From assembly GCF_913054185.1 (NCBI RefSeq), contig NZ_CAJXIV010000015.1:1-54666 (forward strand): DNA of 54,666 bases, given 5' to 3'. Below are positions 28,141 through 36,787 of the stretch, one piece after another. Position numbers and translations under genes: made by a program. Positions within the stretch are counted from its first letter, which is position 1. Every line of letters starts with the position of its first letter. The stretch is from an uncultured Shimia sp. Lineage in GTDB: Bacteria > Pseudomonadota > Alphaproteobacteria > Rhodobacterales > Rhodobacteraceae. Under the pieces are notes generated by a model that made no database searches, had not been told where the DNA came from, and saw nothing but the letters and a program-made list of their open reading frames with translations.

Positions 28141-29123
28141 AGTTTGGCGCAGTGCCTGTTGAAACGGCTTTGGGCACCGTTCTGGCGCACTCCTTGGTTG
28201 CCGGAAAGAGGATCCCCAAAGGAACAGTCCTGCAAGAAACGCACCTACAGGCCCTAGTCGACGCAGGGTTTGAAACCGTTGTTGTGGCCCAATTGGACCA
28301 AGACGATGTGGCCGAAGATGTGGCGGCCACTAAATTGGCAGAGTCCATGCTAATTGGCATTGAGGGCGTCCGAGCCACAAGTGCGGGCGCAGGGCGGGTG
28401 AACCTCTACGCCGAGAGTTGTGGAATGATCCGTATCAACGCTGCGATTGTGCAGCAAGTTAACTCAATTGATCCGATGATAACGGTTGCAACCGTGCCTG
28501 ATTATCATCGCGTCGACGCGCATGGCATGGTCGCAACCATCAAGATTATTGCCTATGCCGTGCCATCTTCTGCACTGGCTGAGGCGACAAAAGTCGCGCG
28601 TGGAGCCGTGTCTTTGCGGCGGCCAGTTTTTGAAACTGCAACGCTGATTGAAACCACAATTGGGGATATCCCATCAGACAAAGGTCAGCGCGCAATGGCC
28701 GGGCGCGTTGAACGGATGGGAATGGTGCTGACGGAAAGGGTTTTGGTCCCCCATAAGCCGGACCCTTTGGCACAAGCGATCAGGTCCGCGCCGGGGGACA
28801 TGATCTTTGTGCTTACGGCGTCGGCAACCTCAGATGTAATGGATGTTGCCCCTCAAGCTCTGCGTGATGCAGGTGGGCAGGTTGAGCGGTTTGGCATGCC
28901 AGTTGATCCGGGCAACCTTCTGTTTTTAGGGGAAATAGGTGGAAAACCAGTGATTGGATTGCCCGGCTGTGCACGATCTCCGGCGCTGAATGGTGCGGAT
29001 TGGGTGCTGGAGCGAGTGATCTGTGGGAGTGAGGTCACGCACGCTGACATCGCCGCAATGGGGGTTGGCGGGTTGCTCAAAGAAATCCCAACACGCCCGA
29101 TGCCACGGGAAAAGGGATTGTAA
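28137..29123 (+). CDS. Molybdopterin-binding protein, MoeA/MogA-like
   Basis: A 328-residue protein with a MoeA-like N-terminal part (GTVLAHSLVAGKRIPKGTVL) and a molybdopterin-binding fold toward the end (GDMIFVLTASATSDVMDVAP and GKPVIGLPGCARSPALNGAD). In some relatives this domain is fused to a MocA-type cytidylyltransferase needed for the MCD cofactor of CO-dehydrogenase-type enzymes; no such domain is present here. Translationally coupled to XdhC. Probably helps load cofactor into CoxL. Confidence 0.82.
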   Translation: MKFGAVPVETALGTVLAHSLVAGKRIPKGTVLQETHLQALVDAGFETVVVAQLDQDDVAEDVAATKLAESMLIGIEGVRATSAGAGRVNLYAESCGMIRINAAIVQQVNSIDPMITVATVPDYHRVDAHGMVATIKIIAYAVPSSALAEATKVARGAVSLRRPVFETATLIETTIGDIPSDKGQRAMAGRVERMGMVLTERVLVPHKPDPLAQAIRSAPGDMIFVLTASATSDVMDVAPQALRDAGGQVERFGMPVDPGNLLFLGEIGGKPVIGLPGCARSPALNGADWVLERVICGSEVTHADIAAMGVGGLLKEIPTRPMPREKGL

Positions 29124-29265
29124 ACCAATTGGCTGCTGTGCTGCACGTGCAGCTACGACCAATGTCTACGACCCCCATTTGAATTGTCAAAAAAAGCGGC
29201 TTCTCAAGTTGCATGGCGGCTGCTTTACTCTTGCTCAATGACAATAGCTAAATTGGGAGGAGCCA

Positions 29266-29751
29266 ATGTCACAGGTCACCATGACCGTGAATGGCAAAGA
29301 AATGTCCGGCGCTGCCGAAGGACGCACTTTGCTCAGTCAATTTCTTCGAGAAACCCTTGGCCTGACCGGCACACATGTCGGATGTGACACCAGTCAATGT
29401 GGCGCCTGTGTGGTTCATGTTGATGGGGTTGCAATCAAAGCCTGCACCATGCTGGCACTAGAGGCGGAAGGCGCATCGGTTGATACCATTGAAGGCCAAG
29501 CCGCGCCGGATGGTACATTGAATGCGCTGCAGCAGGCCTTCCAAGATCACCACGGCCTGCAATGTGGTTTCTGTACACCAGGCATGATCATGTCCGCGGC
29601 GGATCTCTTGAAAAACAATCCGCAACCTACAGAAGCGGAGGTGCGTCATCATCTTGAGGGCAATATTTGCCGCTGTACCGGCTACCACAATATCGTGAAA
29701 GCGATCTTGGCGGCCAGTGGTCAAGATGTGAGCAGCATCGCAGCTGAGTAA
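29266..29751 (+). CDS. coxS: CO-dehydrogenase-type small subunit, 2Fe-2S
   Basis: Iron-sulfur subunit of a molybdenum hydroxylase. The 161-residue protein carries the plant-type 2Fe-2S motif [16 protein letters not shown] with a later Cys (IKAC), and the second cluster [10 protein letters not shown] plus CRCTGYHNI in the helical C-terminal domain. A GGGAGGAG ribosome site precedes the ATG. It starts the coxS-coxL-coxM unit, about 140 bases after the MoeA-like gene. Confidence 0.96.
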   Translation: MSQVTMTVNGKEMSGAAEGRTLLSQFLRETLGLTGTHVGCDTSQCGACVVHVDGVAIKACTMLALEAEGASVDTIEGQAAPDGTLNALQQAFQDHHGLQCGFCTPGMIMSAADLLKNNPQPTEAEVRHHLEGNICRCTGYHNIVKAILAASGQDVSSIAAE

Positions 29752-29850
29752 TCGGCAGACCTGCGTTTGAGGAGGCGTGGGGATGTGCGATTTTGATTTC
29801 AAATCAGATGCGTGAGGCTTTGACCCGCTCTGATTTTAGGGAGGATTAAC

Positions 29851-32214
29851 ATGCCTAAGGACAATGGCATTGGCGCCAGCCCCAAGCGGCGCGAAGATGT
29901 CCGGTTTCTAAGTGGAACCGGCAATTATACCGATGATATTCAAGTAAACGGTCAAGCGTATGTACATTTTCTGCGCTCTGACATTGCCCATGCGAAAATC
30001 AATGGCATCGATCTGGACGCCGCTTCAGCTATGCCCGGCGTGATTAAGATATTCACTGGCGCTGATTTTGAGGGCGTGGGTGGTATCCCTTGTGGGTGGC
30101 AAATCACAGATCGCCATGGCGAGCCGATGCAAGAACCCGCTCATCCGGTGCTTGCGCAAGGCAAAGTGCGCTACGTGGGAGATCAGATTGCGGCGGTCGT
30201 GGCGGAGTCGGTGGAGCAGGCCCGAGATGCGGCTGAGGCTATTGAGGTTGATCTCGAAGAGCTGCCGGCAGTTGTCGACATGAAAGCCGCACTGGCCGAC
30301 GGGGCCACCAAGGTCCACGACGATCTGACCAGCAACCTATGCTACGATTGGGGGTTTGTGGAGGAAAACAAACCAGCTGTGGATGCCGCGTTTGAAGCGG
30401 CGGCGCACGTCACAACTTTAGAGCTGCGCAACAACCGTTTGGTGGCAAATCCAATGGAGCCGCGTGTTGCGATTGGCGATTTTAATCGCGCAACCGGTGA
30501 CAGCACACTCTACACAACCAGTCAAAACCCGCATGTGATCCGCCTGTTGATGGGCGCGTTTGTTCTGGGCATTCCAGAACATAAGCTGCGTGTTGTCGCA
30601 CCAGATGTTGGCGGCGGCTTTGGTACAAAAATCTTCCACTATGCCGAAGAAGCATTCTGTACTTTTGCGGCCAAATCTTTGAACCGCGCGGTAAAATGGA
30701 CCTCTACACGCTCTGAGGCGTTCATTTCGGATGCACACGGCCGTGACCATGTGACAAAAATTGAGCTGGCGCTGGATGCCGAGAACAACTTCACGGCGGT
30801 GCGCACTGACACCCACGCAAACATGGGCGCGTATCTGTCGACATTTGCGCCGTCGGTGCCAACCTGGCTGCACGGCACACTCATGGCGGGGAACTACAAA
30901 ACGCCATTGATCTATGTGAACGTAAAAGCGGTATTCACTAACACCGTGCCGGTGGATGCGTACCGCGGTGCGGGCCGTCCGGAAGCAACTTTTCAGCTGG
31001 AACGCGTCGTGGATAAAGCGGCACGGGAGTTGGGTGTGGACCCAATTGCATTGCGCCGTCAAAACTTCATCACCGAGTTCCCATATGCCACACCTGTGGC
31101 AGTGGAATATGACACCGGTGACTACCACGGCACCATGGATGCGCTGGAAAACATGGCGGATATTTCCGGCTTTGAGGCGCGCCGTAAGGCCAGTGAAGCC
31201 CGCGGTAAACTGCGTGGCTTTGGTGTGAACTGCTACATTGAAGCATGTGGTATCGCACCGTCCAATCTTGTTGGGCAGCTGGGCGCACGTGCTGGTCTCT
31301 ATGAAAGCGCAACTGTGCGGGTGAACGCGACTGGTGGTCTGGTTGTGATGACCGGTTCGCACAGCCACGGCCAGGGCCATGAGACGTCTTTCCCTCAAGT
31401 GATTGCTGAGATGATCGGCATTGACGAAAGTATGGTCGAAATTGTGCATGGGGACACGGCCAATACGCCAATGGGCATGGGCACGTATGGGTCCCGTTCG
31501 ATTGCTGTGGGTGGCTCTGCGATGGTGCGCGCGACAGAAAAAATCATCGCCAAGGCCAAAAAGATTGCTGCACATCTGATGGAAGCGGCTGACGCTGACA
31601 TCGAACTCAAAGATGGCGCGTTTTCTGTGGCGGGCACCGACAAATCGGTTGCCTGGGGGGATGTGACCCTCGCAGCCTATGTCCCACACAATTATCCGCT
31701 GGAAGACATTGAGCCTGGTTTGGAGGAGACCGCGTTTTATGATCCCGCCAACTTCACCTACCCCTCTGGGGCCTATGCCTGTGAGGTCGAAGTTGATCCG
31801 GAGACTGGCAAGGTCACCATTGAGGCGTTCAATGCAGCTGACGACTTTGGCAACATTATCAATCCAATGATTGTCGACGGTCAGGTGCATGGCGGAATTG
31901 GTCAAGGCATTGGCCAGGCGTTGCTTGAAAACGCGGCGTATGACGAGAATGGCCAATTGCTGAGCGCGTCTTACATGGACTACGCAATGCCACGTGCCAG
32001 CGATGTGCCTTTTTATGGCGTGGACCACTCGAGTCAGACCCCGTGCACACACAACCCATTGGGTGTGAAAGGCTGTGGCGAAGCTGGAGCCATTGGGTCG
32101 CCACCCGCGGTGATCAACGCAGTTGTTGACGCGTTGCGCTCCGGTGGGCATGACATTCACCATATCGATATGCCAGTGTCGCCGTCGCGCGTCTGGCAAG
32201 CGATGAACGGATAA
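29851..32214 (+). CDS. coxL: CO-dehydrogenase-type large subunit, form II
   Basis: Molybdopterin catalytic subunit of 787 residues. The active-site loop reads AYRGAGR at 370-376, the form II signature; form I enzymes with proven CO oxidation have AYXCSFR with a copper-binding Cys. The catalytic Glu is Glu744 in [12 protein letters not shown], and cofactor motifs such as GGGFGTK (254-260) and [11 protein letters not shown] are intact. Gene order S-L-M is also the form II arrangement. Whether form II enzymes oxidise CO or another substrate in the cell is debated. A long open frame on the opposite strand is a codon-bias shadow. Confidence 0.95.
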   Translation: MPKDNGIGASPKRREDVRFLSGTGNYTDDIQVNGQAYVHFLRSDIAHAKINGIDLDAASAMPGVIKIFTGADFEGVGGIPCGWQITDRHGEPMQEPAHPVLAQGKVRYVGDQIAAVVAESVEQARDAAEAIEVDLEELPAVVDMKAALADGATKVHDDLTSNLCYDWGFVEENKPAVDAAFEAAAHVTTLELRNNRLVANPMEPRVAIGDFNRATGDSTLYTTSQNPHVIRLLMGAFVLGIPEHKLRVVAPDVGGGFGTKIFHYAEEAFCTFAAKSLNRAVKWTSTRSEAFISDAHGRDHVTKIELALDAENNFTAVRTDTHANMGAYLSTFAPSVPTWLHGTLMAGNYKTPLIYVNVKAVFTNTVPVDAYRGAGRPEATFQLERVVDKAARELGVDPIALRRQNFITEFPYATPVAVEYDTGDYHGTMDALENMADISGFEARRKASEARGKLRGFGVNCYIEACGIAPSNLVGQLGARAGLYESATVRVNATGGLVVMTGSHSHGQGHETSFPQVIAEMIGIDESMVEIVHGDTANTPMGMGTYGSRSIAVGGSAMVRATEKIIAKAKKIAAHLMEAADADIELKDGAFSVAGTDKSVAWGDVTLAAYVPHNYPLEDIEPGLEETAFYDPANFTYPSGAYACEVEVDPETGKVTIEAFNAADDFGNIINPMIVDGQVHGGIGQGIGQALLENAAYDENGQLLSASYMDYAMPRASDVPFYGVDHSSQTPCTHNPLGVKGCGEAGAIGSPPAVINAVVDALRSGGHDIHHIDMPVSPSRVWQAMNG

Positions 32215-32228
32215 GCGGAGGAAATACC

Positions 32229-33017
32229 ATGTATAATTTCGACTTCGAAAAACCCTCCACGATCGCGGATGCAGTGTCCGCGCTGGGCACCGAGGATGCG
32301 CAAGCGCTGGCGGGTGGGCAAACGCTACTGCCGACAATGAAACAGCGCCTGGCCAGCCCGTCTAAGCTGGTGAGCCTCAACGGCATTGCTGAGATGCAGG
32401 GTATCTGTACCGGCGACGACGGCGCGCTATGTATCGGCGGGGCCACCACCCATGCGGATGTGGCCGCAGGGGCGGGTGCTTATCCTGGCCTAGCTGGACT
32501 GGCCGCCGGCATTGGTGATCCCGCGGTAAGGGCACGTGGGACGATTGGCGGTTCATTGGCCAACAATGATCCGTCCGCGTGTTATCCTGCTGGTGCCTTG
32601 GCATCAGGTGCCACCCTCGTCACCAATGCACGTGAGATTGCGGCGGATGACTATTTCCAAGGCATGTTCACAACCGCTTTGGACGAAGGGGAGATCCTCA
32701 CAGAGGTTCGCTTCCCCGTGCCGGAGGCGTCAAACTATCAGAAGTTTGAACAGCCAGCCTCCCGGTTTGCCTTGGTTGGTGTGTTTGTCGCCAAATTTGC
32801 GGACGGCGTTCGTGTGGCGGTAACCGGTGCATCTGAGGAGGGTGTATTCCGTTGGACTGAGGCAGAGACAGCCCTGTCTGGCAACTTCTCTGCTGAGGCG
32901 ATTGCCGATATGGCGCCGGGTTCTGATGGCATGATCTCTGATCTGCATGGCACAGCGGCCTACCGCGCCCACTTGGTAGGGGTCTTGACCCGCCGCGCAG
33001 TGACCGCCGCTGGCTAA
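32229..33017 (+). CDS. coxM: CO-dehydrogenase-type medium subunit, FAD-binding
   Basis: FAD subunit that passes electrons from the iron-sulfur clusters to an acceptor. The 262-residue protein has both FAD motifs, AGGQTLLPTMKQRL near residue 28 and GTIGGSLANNDPSA near 100, and the C-terminal CO_deh_flav_C region. It begins 14 bases after coxL with a GGAGGAAA ribosome site. A strong intrinsic terminator ends the unit. Confidence 0.95.
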   Translation: MYNFDFEKPSTIADAVSALGTEDAQALAGGQTLLPTMKQRLASPSKLVSLNGIAEMQGICTGDDGALCIGGATTHADVAAGAGAYPGLAGLAAGIGDPAVRARGTIGGSLANNDPSACYPAGALASGATLVTNAREIAADDYFQGMFTTALDEGEILTEVRFPVPEASNYQKFEQPASRFALVGVFVAKFADGVRVAVTGASEEGVFRWTEAETALSGNFSAEAIADMAPGSDGMISDLHGTAAYRAHLVGVLTRRAVTAAG

Positions 33018-33039
33018 GTGGTCGTGATATAAATAGAAA

Positions 33040-33068
33040 GGCCCCGATCTTATGGTTGGGGCTTTTTT
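33040..33068 (+). terminator. Intrinsic terminator of coxSLM
   Basis: GCCCC pairs with GGGGC around an 11-base spacer containing further A-U/G-U pairs, followed by six T. It lies about 25 bases after the coxM stop. Confidence 0.92.
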
Positions 33069-33091
33069 GTTGCATGCAGTAAGTTTCCAAG

Positions 33092-33115
33092 AAAAAACCC
33101 CGCGCAATGGCGGGG
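33092..33115 (-). terminator. Intrinsic terminator of infC
   Basis: On the minus strand CCCCGC pairs with GCGGGG around a 6-base loop and is followed by six T. It lies about 28 bases past the infC stop and back to back with the coxM terminator. Confidence 0.9.
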
Positions 33116-33142
33116 TCTCTTAAAAAATTGGTCTGCCAAACG

Positions 33143-33688
33143 TTACTTGGGCAGTGGGCCGATCAGCATGATCATCTGGCGGCCTTCCATTTTGGGCATG
33201 TTTTCAACTTTGCCCATCTCTTTGGTGTCCACTGCCACGCGTTCCAGCAACTCGCGACCCAAGTTTTGGTGCGCCATTTCGCGTCCACGGAAGCGCAAGG
33301 TCACTTTGACTTTGTCGCCATTCTCCAGGAACTTGTACACGTTGCGCATTTTGACTTCGTAGTCATGCGTATCCGTGTTGGGGCGGAACTTGACCTCTTT
33401 GATCTCGATGGTCTTTTGCTTTTTGCGCGCTTCGGATTCACGTTTCTGCTGTTCGTATTTGAACTTGCCGAAATCCATGATCTTACACACAGGTGGGTTT
33501 GCATTTGGAGAAATCTCAACAAGATCCAAACCAGCCTCGTCAGCCATTACCATGGCCCGCGCAGGGGTCACGACACCGACGTTTTCGCCGTCTGCGCCAA
33601 TCAAGCGGATTTCGGTAGAGCGGATGCGTCCGTTGACGCGGGGTCCGGTGTCACGCTGAGGCGGTGCGTTATGAGGTCTGCGGGCTAT
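33143..33688 (-). CDS. infC: Translation initiation factor IF-3, ATA start codon
   Basis: IF-3 binds the 30S subunit and checks the initiator codon. The 181-residue protein has both domains: N-terminal [20 protein letters not shown] with the linker [15 protein letters not shown], and the C-terminal [20 protein letters not shown] and [14 protein letters not shown]. The reading frame has no ATG, GTG or TTG that would give the conserved N-terminus; an in-frame TGA lies five codons upstream. The codon at 33688 is ATA, preceded by GAAGGAAG at ribosome-site distance and followed by [14 protein letters not shown], the usual alphaproteobacterial start. Non-AUG initiation fits known IF-3 autoregulation (AUU in E. 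coli). A TTG at 33604 would remove 28 conserved residues. Confidence 0.95.
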   Translation of the reverse strand: MARRPHNAPPQRDTGPRVNGRIRSTEIRLIGADGENVGVVTPARAMVMADEAGLDLVEISPNANPPVCKIMDFGKFKYEQQKRESEARKKQKTIEIKEVKFRPNTDTHDYEVKMRNVYKFLENGDKVKVTLRFRGREMAHQNLGRELLERVAVDTKEMGKVENMPKMEGRQMIMLIGPLPK

Positions 33689-33883
33689 GGTTTTCTTCCT
33701 TCAATGGTGAATGCCTTTAGGCGGCCAATTTATTCGGCCTTTGCATGTGATACAACCGCCGAATCCATGCTCATGATGTGAATCTGGCAGGTTTCCCCCT
33801 TGAGAGCGGCCTGCGGACGTAGGAAAGAGTATCAGCGAAGGGCCCGAACAGGTCGGGTGGGAGCGTTTGTGTTGGAGAATTCC

Positions 33884-34543
33884 ATGAAGAATCTGATTTT
33901 TGTAGTGATTGCAGGTGCCATTGCGGTGGTGGCCTATTTTGTATTTGGACAGGGCGGCAAAGACGCCGTGACTGAAGCGCCGGTTGTTGAGACTTCACCA
34001 GTTGTTGAGGCTGTTGAAGAGGCGCAGCAGGCCGTTGAAGAAGCCGTGGAAGAGGCAACCGATAGTGCAGCAGCGGCGGCAGAAGCTGTTCAGGATGCGG
34101 CTGAAGAAGCGGTTGAAGCTGCTTCTGACCAGGTTGAGGCTGTTGCCGACGAAGCTGAGGCTGCTGTAACCGAGGCTGTGGAATCTGCGACCGACGCGGC
34201 TGCCGAAACCGCTGCCGCAGCCACTGAAGCCGCTGAAGAGGCTGTGACCGCGGTGACGGACACTGCCAGCGCGGCCACGGACGCAGCCACTGACACAGCG
34301 ACAGAAGCCGTAACAGAAACAACTGAGCAGGCTGCTGATGCGGCAACATCCAGCATGGCAGACTTGGCCAGCGTGTTTACTGCCGATGGCTTTGATCTGG
34401 CCAAAGTGTCTGAGGTGATCGACGGCTCTTCACTGGGCATGATTGAGAAGACCACGCTGAAAACCGCCATTGAGAGCGCAACCAACAATCCGGAAATGCT
34501 GACGCAGGCTTTGGACGCTGCAAAGCAAGCGCTTGGAATGTAA
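33884..34543 (+). CDS. Ala/Glu/Thr-rich membrane-anchored protein of unknown function
   Basis: A 219-residue protein with one N-terminal membrane segment (LIFVVIAGAIAVVAYFVF), then about 130 residues composed almost entirely of Ala, Glu, Asp, Val and Thr in short repeats such as EEAVEAAS and AATEAAEEA, expected to form a long amphipathic helix in the periplasm. The last 60 residues (MADLASVFTADGFDLAKVSE onward) are a normal globular-looking domain. GGAG precedes the ATG. It stands alone between infC (divergent) and a bidirectional terminator. No homologous function recognised. Confidence 0.85.
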   Translation: MKNLIFVVIAGAIAVVAYFVFGQGGKDAVTEAPVVETSPVVEAVEEAQQAVEEAVEEATDSAAAAAEAVQDAAEEAVEAASDQVEAVADEAEAAVTEAVESATDAAAETAAAATEAAEEAVTAVTDTASAATDAATDTATEAVTETTEQAADAATSSMADLASVFTADGFDLAKVSEVIDGSSLGMIEKTTLKTAIESATNNPEMLTQALDAAKQALGM

Positions 34544-34565
34544 GCTGCTTCAATAGCTAAAACGC

Positions 34566-34595
34566 AAAACGCCCCGACCAATGTCGGGGCGTTTT
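34566..34595. terminator. Bidirectional intrinsic terminator
   Basis: A perfect 13-bp inverted repeat (AAAACGCCCCGAC / GTCGGGGCGTTTT) with loop CAAT lies between the convergent Ala-rich gene and fpr. The A/T ends give a U-run on either strand, so it can stop both transcripts. Confidence 0.95.
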
Positions 34596-34618
34596 CTATT
34601 GGGAATGAAATTCGGACC

Positions 34619-35467
34619 TTAGTCCAAGAAAGCTTTCTCAACCACATATTGTGCAGGCTTTGAGTTGGCGCCTTCTTCGAGGCCAGCTTCCTCGAGCATG
34701 TCCTTGAGCTCCAAGTTGAACGCCATGTTGCCACAGATCATCGCGCGATCGCTTTCCGGGTTGAGTGGCTCAACATCCAGATCAGCATAAGCTTCGCCAG
34801 ATCGGATCAGATCCGTGATGCGCCCCATTTTGGCGCTCTCTTCACGGGTGGTGGTCGGGTAATATTTGATTTTCTTCCAGAAACCTTCCCCGATCACTTC
34901 GTTGAGAAGTTCGTCGTCTTTCAGAGCTTCGATCAGGTCGCGGCCATATGTCAGCTCGCCCGCTTCACGGCAGGTGTGGGTGATAATGACTTCATCGTAG
35001 TCTTGATAGGTTTGTGGCTCGCGCAGCAGCGAGGCAAATGGCGCAAAGCCTGTGCCAGTGGCAAAGAACCAGATGCGCTTGCCTGGGATCAGTGCGTCAT
35101 GCACCAGCGTTCCAACAGGCTTGGGACGCAGGATAACCTCGTCACCCGGCTGGATGTGCTGCAACTTGGAGGTCAGTGGACCGTCTTGAACCTTGATGGA
35201 GTAAAACTCCATCTCTTCGTCCCAGCTTGGCGAGGCAATGGAATAGGCCCGCAGGAGCGGCTTTTGCTTACCGGTCTTGGGGTTCACGTCGCCCATCAGG
35301 CCAATCATCACAAACTCACCGGAGCGGAACCGCAGCGAGGCGGGACGGGTGCATTTGAAGGAAAACAAACGGTCGGTGTAGTGCTTCACTTCGGTGACGG
35401 TTTGCGCGTCAGGCAGGGCAGGCACTTTTTTGGCGGTGGATTCGGTCACAGGTTTTTGCTCGGTCAT
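34619..35467 (-). CDS. fpr: Ferredoxin--NADP(+) reductase
   Basis: FAD enzyme exchanging electrons between NADPH and ferredoxin or flavodoxin. In 282 residues it shows the FAD motif RAYSIASPSW near 95, the NADP motif FATGTGFAPFASLLR near 155, the MICGNMAF segment and a C-terminal YVVEKAFLD with the bacterial Fpr-type end. It sits downstream of the sulfite reductase operon on the same strand and may supply reduced ferredoxin to that enzyme, although about 118 bases and a hairpin separate them. Confidence 0.95.
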   Translation of the reverse strand: MTEQKPVTESTAKKVPALPDAQTVTEVKHYTDRLFSFKCTRPASLRFRSGEFVMIGLMGDVNPKTGKQKPLLRAYSIASPSWDEEMEFYSIKVQDGPLTSKLQHIQPGDEVILRPKPVGTLVHDALIPGKRIWFFATGTGFAPFASLLREPQTYQDYDEVIITHTCREAGELTYGRDLIEALKDDELLNEVIGEGFWKKIKYYPTTTREESAKMGRITDLIRSGEAYADLDVEPLNPESDRAMICGNMAFNLELKDMLEEAGLEEGANSKPAQYVVEKAFLD

Positions 35468-35534
35468 ATCAAATACTGGGCGGGAATGCCCCGCTCCTCA
35501 TGTAACATCTCTGGTGAAGTTTTGAAGGGATAGC

Positions 35535-35577
35535 AGCGATGCGGCTTTGACATAACGCAAGCTCGCATCGCTTTTTT
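35535..35577 (+). terminator. Intrinsic-terminator-like hairpin on the plus strand
   Basis: AGCGATGCG (35535-35543) pairs with CGCATCGCT (35564-35572), with GCTT/AAGC inside, followed by a T-run to 35577. Read as plus-strand RNA it is a classical terminator, yet both flanking genes (DUF934 and fpr) are on the minus strand. On the minus strand the stem lacks a U-run after it. Confidence 0.7.
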
Positions 35578-35585
35578 ACTATATG

Positions 35586-35993
35586 TTAGCCCCGCATGCG
35601 CGCTTGGTAATTGTTGGCTTGCCAGTCGGCGCGGAATTTCCATTCGCCTTCTGGCTGGCGTGTGGCGAGTTCATTCGAGATCTCCACTTCGTCAAAACCG
35701 CAGCGGCGGGCCATGGCATATTGATCGGAAATCACATGGCCTTTGGCGCGCAGGCGACCTTTGTAGCCAGCCAGTCGCAATTGGCGTGCGATGGTAAAAC
35801 CGCGGCCATCTGCAAAGCTGGGGAAATCAACGCGCACCATCTCAACGCCTGCCAGCTGCGTAATAACCTCTGCAGGATCGGCAGCAGATGGCACATCGAG
35901 TGCGGCAACGTCGTTGGCCGCTTCGTCCAATGGTACAAATCCAAGTGTCCAGTTGTCGGCGTTGAAGCCGCTGTCTGTTACAATCACAGTCAT
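35586..35993 (-). CDS. DUF934-family protein of the sulfur-assimilation operon
   Basis: A 135-residue protein with the family core RVDFPSFADGRGFTIARQLR and LRAKGHVISDQY, ending FRADWQANNYQARMRG. DUF934 proteins occur with sulfite reductase and cysH in alphaproteobacteria and are annotated as oxidoreductase-associated, with biochemical role unknown. The start overlaps the cysH stop by four bases (ATGA). Last gene of the operon. Confidence 0.92.
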   Translation of the reverse strand: MTVIVTDSGFNADNWTLGFVPLDEAANDVAALDVPSAADPAEVITQLAGVEMVRVDFPSFADGRGFTIARQLRLAGYKGRLRAKGHVISDQYAMARRCGFDEVEISNELATRQPEGEWKFRADWQANNYQARMRG

Positions 35994-36787
35994 GCTTTCT
36001 CTCCTGCTCGCACCATCTTGCCGTTCACAAAATGGATGCCACATTCGTCTTTGTCTTGACCACGCCACCGACCGGAGCGCGGGTCTTCGCCTTCCGCAAC
36101 CTTGGATGTGCAAGGCGCACAGCCAATCGACGGGTAGCCTTGTGCCACAAGCGGGTGGCGGGGCAGGCGGTTTTCTTCCATGTATGCCCGCACGTCTTCC
36201 GGCGCCCAATGGGCCAGCAGGTTCACTTTGATACGGCCAGTGAAGTCCTCGACCTCAAAGAAGTCCAGCGCGGCGCGCGTGCCTGATTGGAAGCGTTTTC
36301 TCCCCGTAATCCAGCCGTCATAGCCGCGTAGAGCCTTTTGCAAAGGCCGTGTCTTGCGCAGAGAACAGCAGGCATCTGTGTCAAACTGATGCAGCGTGCC
36401 ATCAGGATCTTCCGCCGCCAAGGTGGCGTCACTTGCACGGATGACCTGGACATTGTCCAGATGCAGGCGCTCGGCCACCTCTTGTTGATACGCAAGCGTC
36501 TCCGTGAACAGCAATTCGGTGTCGACAAAGATCACCGGAATGTTGCGATCCACAACCGCAGCCATGTGTAGAAGCACAACAGACTCCGCACCAAACGAAG
36601 ACACCAAGGCAAGTTTGCCAGCCTGCGGGTCTTTCAGCGCTGCCTCCATGACCGAGGTCGCAGAGTGATGCCGATAGCGTGCATTCAGCGCGTCTACCTT
36701 GGCCTGCAACGGATCCTTGCGCTCTGACGTGGGCGCAATCGCCGACGTCAGAGGGGAGGTCAGGGGGGTTAAGCCATTATGCTGCAT
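35990..36787 (-). CDS. cysH: Phosphoadenylyl/adenylyl-sulfate reductase
   Basis: Reduces activated sulfate to sulfite. The 265-residue product from ATG 36787 has the PP-loop-derived SSFGAESVVLLHM near residue 65 and a Cys-Cys pair (TDACCSLRKT) plus CAPC later. Those four cysteines bind a 4Fe-4S cluster in APS-using reductases, so APS rather than PAPS is the likely substrate. A typical C-terminal DECGIH follows. The ATG lies inside the end of the reductase gene (11-base overlap), and the stop overlaps DUF934. Both overlaps imply coupling. Confidence 0.93.
   Translation of the reverse strand: MQHNGLTPLTSPLTSAIAPTSERKDPLQAKVDALNARYRHHSATSVMEAALKDPQAGKLALVSSFGAESVVLLHMAAVVDRNIPVIFVDTELLFTETLAYQQEVAERLHLDNVQVIRASDATLAAEDPDGTLHQFDTDACCSLRKTRPLQKALRGYDGWITGRKRFQSGTRAALDFFEVEDFTGRIKVNLLAHWAPEDVRAYMEENRLPRHPLVAQGYPSIGCAPCTSKVAEGEDPRSGRWRGQDKDECGIHFVNGKMVRAGEKA

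Noticed and set aside
30418..32337. Very long open frame on the minus strand opposite coxL
   Set aside because: It is exactly antisense to coxL, His/Arg/Cys-rich with no family likeness; a typical codon-bias shadow of a GC-rich gene. Similar shadows lie opposite the phenol-lyase, nitrite/sulfite reductase and M20 genes.
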